32,426 bases of DNA. Source: Micromonospora arida (GTDB lineage: Bacteria; Actinomycetota; Actinomycetes; Mycobacteriales; Micromonosporaceae). The notes under the pieces are model-generated. The model ran no database searches, was not told where the DNA came from, and saw only the letters and a list, made by a program, of their open reading frames with translations. A program made the translations under genes and the position numbers. This document shows, piece after piece, positions 32,211-32,426 of this stretch. The stretch spans positions 1-32,426 of the forward strand of contig NZ_QGSY01000208.1 in NCBI RefSeq assembly GCF_003857035.1. The letters are read 5' to 3'. The first letter of the stretch is position 1. Every line of letters begins with the position of its first letter.

Positions 32211-32426
32211 CGATGCCGGACGAGGTGATCGACTGCCGGGGGCAACGCTGCCCGCTGCCGGTGATCGCGGCGGCGCGACGGATGCCCGAGGTGCCGGTCG
32301 GCACGGTGGTCCGGGTGCTGGCCGACGACCCGGCGGCAGCGGTCGACATCCCCGCCTGGTGCCGGATGCGCGGCCAGGAGTTCCTCGGCTCCGGAAACGG
32401 CCCGGAAGGCCCCGCCTACGACGTCC
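32207..32426 (+). CDS. TusA-family sulfur carrier protein (3' end beyond window)
   Basis: The 73 codons visible read VTMPDEVIDCRGQRCPLPVI and continue as a small alpha-beta fold. The CPxP motif holds the sulfur-accepting Cys15; Cys10 is an additional nearby Cys. The helix IAAARRMPEVPVG and a second strand pair (VVRVLADDP, AVDIPAWCRMRGQ) are as in TusA/SirA. TusA accepts sulfur from a cysteine desulfurase and relays it, for example to tRNA modification. GTG 32207 overlaps the desulfurase TGA as GTGA, so the two proteins are made together. An ATG at 32213 is an alternative start. The end lies outside the window. Confidence 0.9.
   Translation, partial: MTMPDEVIDCRGQRCPLPVIAAARRMPEVPVGTVVRVLADDPAAAVDIPAWCRMRGQEFLGSGNGPEGPAYDV

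Overview
The window is high-GC (visibly above 70 %) actinobacterial chromosome. GTG starts are frequent, many genes lack a Shine-Dalgarno (SD) sequence and sit 6-8 nt behind a TAnnnT -10 hexamer, and the gene content fits Micromonosporaceae (Micromonospora/Salinispora type). I see no rRNA, tRNA, CRISPR array, transposase, prophage or plasmid gene. Nearly every gene looks intact; only the two edge genes are cut by the window. From memory, much of the gene set parallels Mycobacterium tuberculosis Rv2182c-Rv2200c (acyltransferase, SRPBCC protein, fadD15, pimB, exonuclease/GIY-YIG protein, trpD, ctaE-qcrCAB, ctaF, ctaC), with extra genes interleaved.

Region 1 (1-10.4 kb) is lipid/envelope metabolism and signalling. 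It holds a DUF5304-like partial gene and an SRPBCC protein (both minus), a divergent long-chain acyl-CoA ligase, a NarL-type two-component pair, a SAM methyltransferase overlapping a GGDEF-EAL protein, a TetR regulator with two palindromic operators at its own start, a PlsC-type acyltransferase, and convergent pimB (phosphatidylinositol mannoside synthesis). Region 2 (10.4-15.2 kb, mostly minus) holds a Ste24-like M48 membrane protease behind a candidate 10-codon leader ORF, a tiny Cys-rich protein, a two-TM hypothetical protein, a DinB/pentapeptide protein and a coiled-coil NYN-domain protein.

Region 3 (15.3-21.6 kb) holds a DEDDh exonuclease/GIY-YIG fusion, a Rel-family protein with an intact HD hydrolase but a diverged synthetase domain, a Nudix hydrolase coupled to a nucleotidyltransferase, a stand-alone AsnC ligand-binding domain and a secreted DUF4142 protein with a repeat tail. 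Region 4 (21.8-30.8 kb) encodes much of the cytochrome bcc-aa3 respiratory supercomplex: ctaE-qcrC-qcrA-qcrB (minus), a divergent ctaG-type assembly factor, and ctaC-ctaF (minus). A degenerate receiver protein, trpD and a small Cys-pair protein lie between. The catalytic oxidase subunit ctaD is not in the window. Region 5 (30.9-32.4 kb) is a cysteine desulfurase overlapping a TusA-like sulfur carrier gene.

The most unusual structure is in front of the cysteine desulfurase. Two 59-bp tandem repeats sit between a leaderless-type -10 box and the gene. Each repeat encodes the same 20-residue mini-ORF, whose stop codon overlaps the next GTG start, so the repeats form a start-stop chain ending at the gene's own start codon. 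A 10-codon ORF with a strong SD is linked in the same GTGA manner to the M48 protease gene. No classical defence, mobile or biosynthetic system is present.
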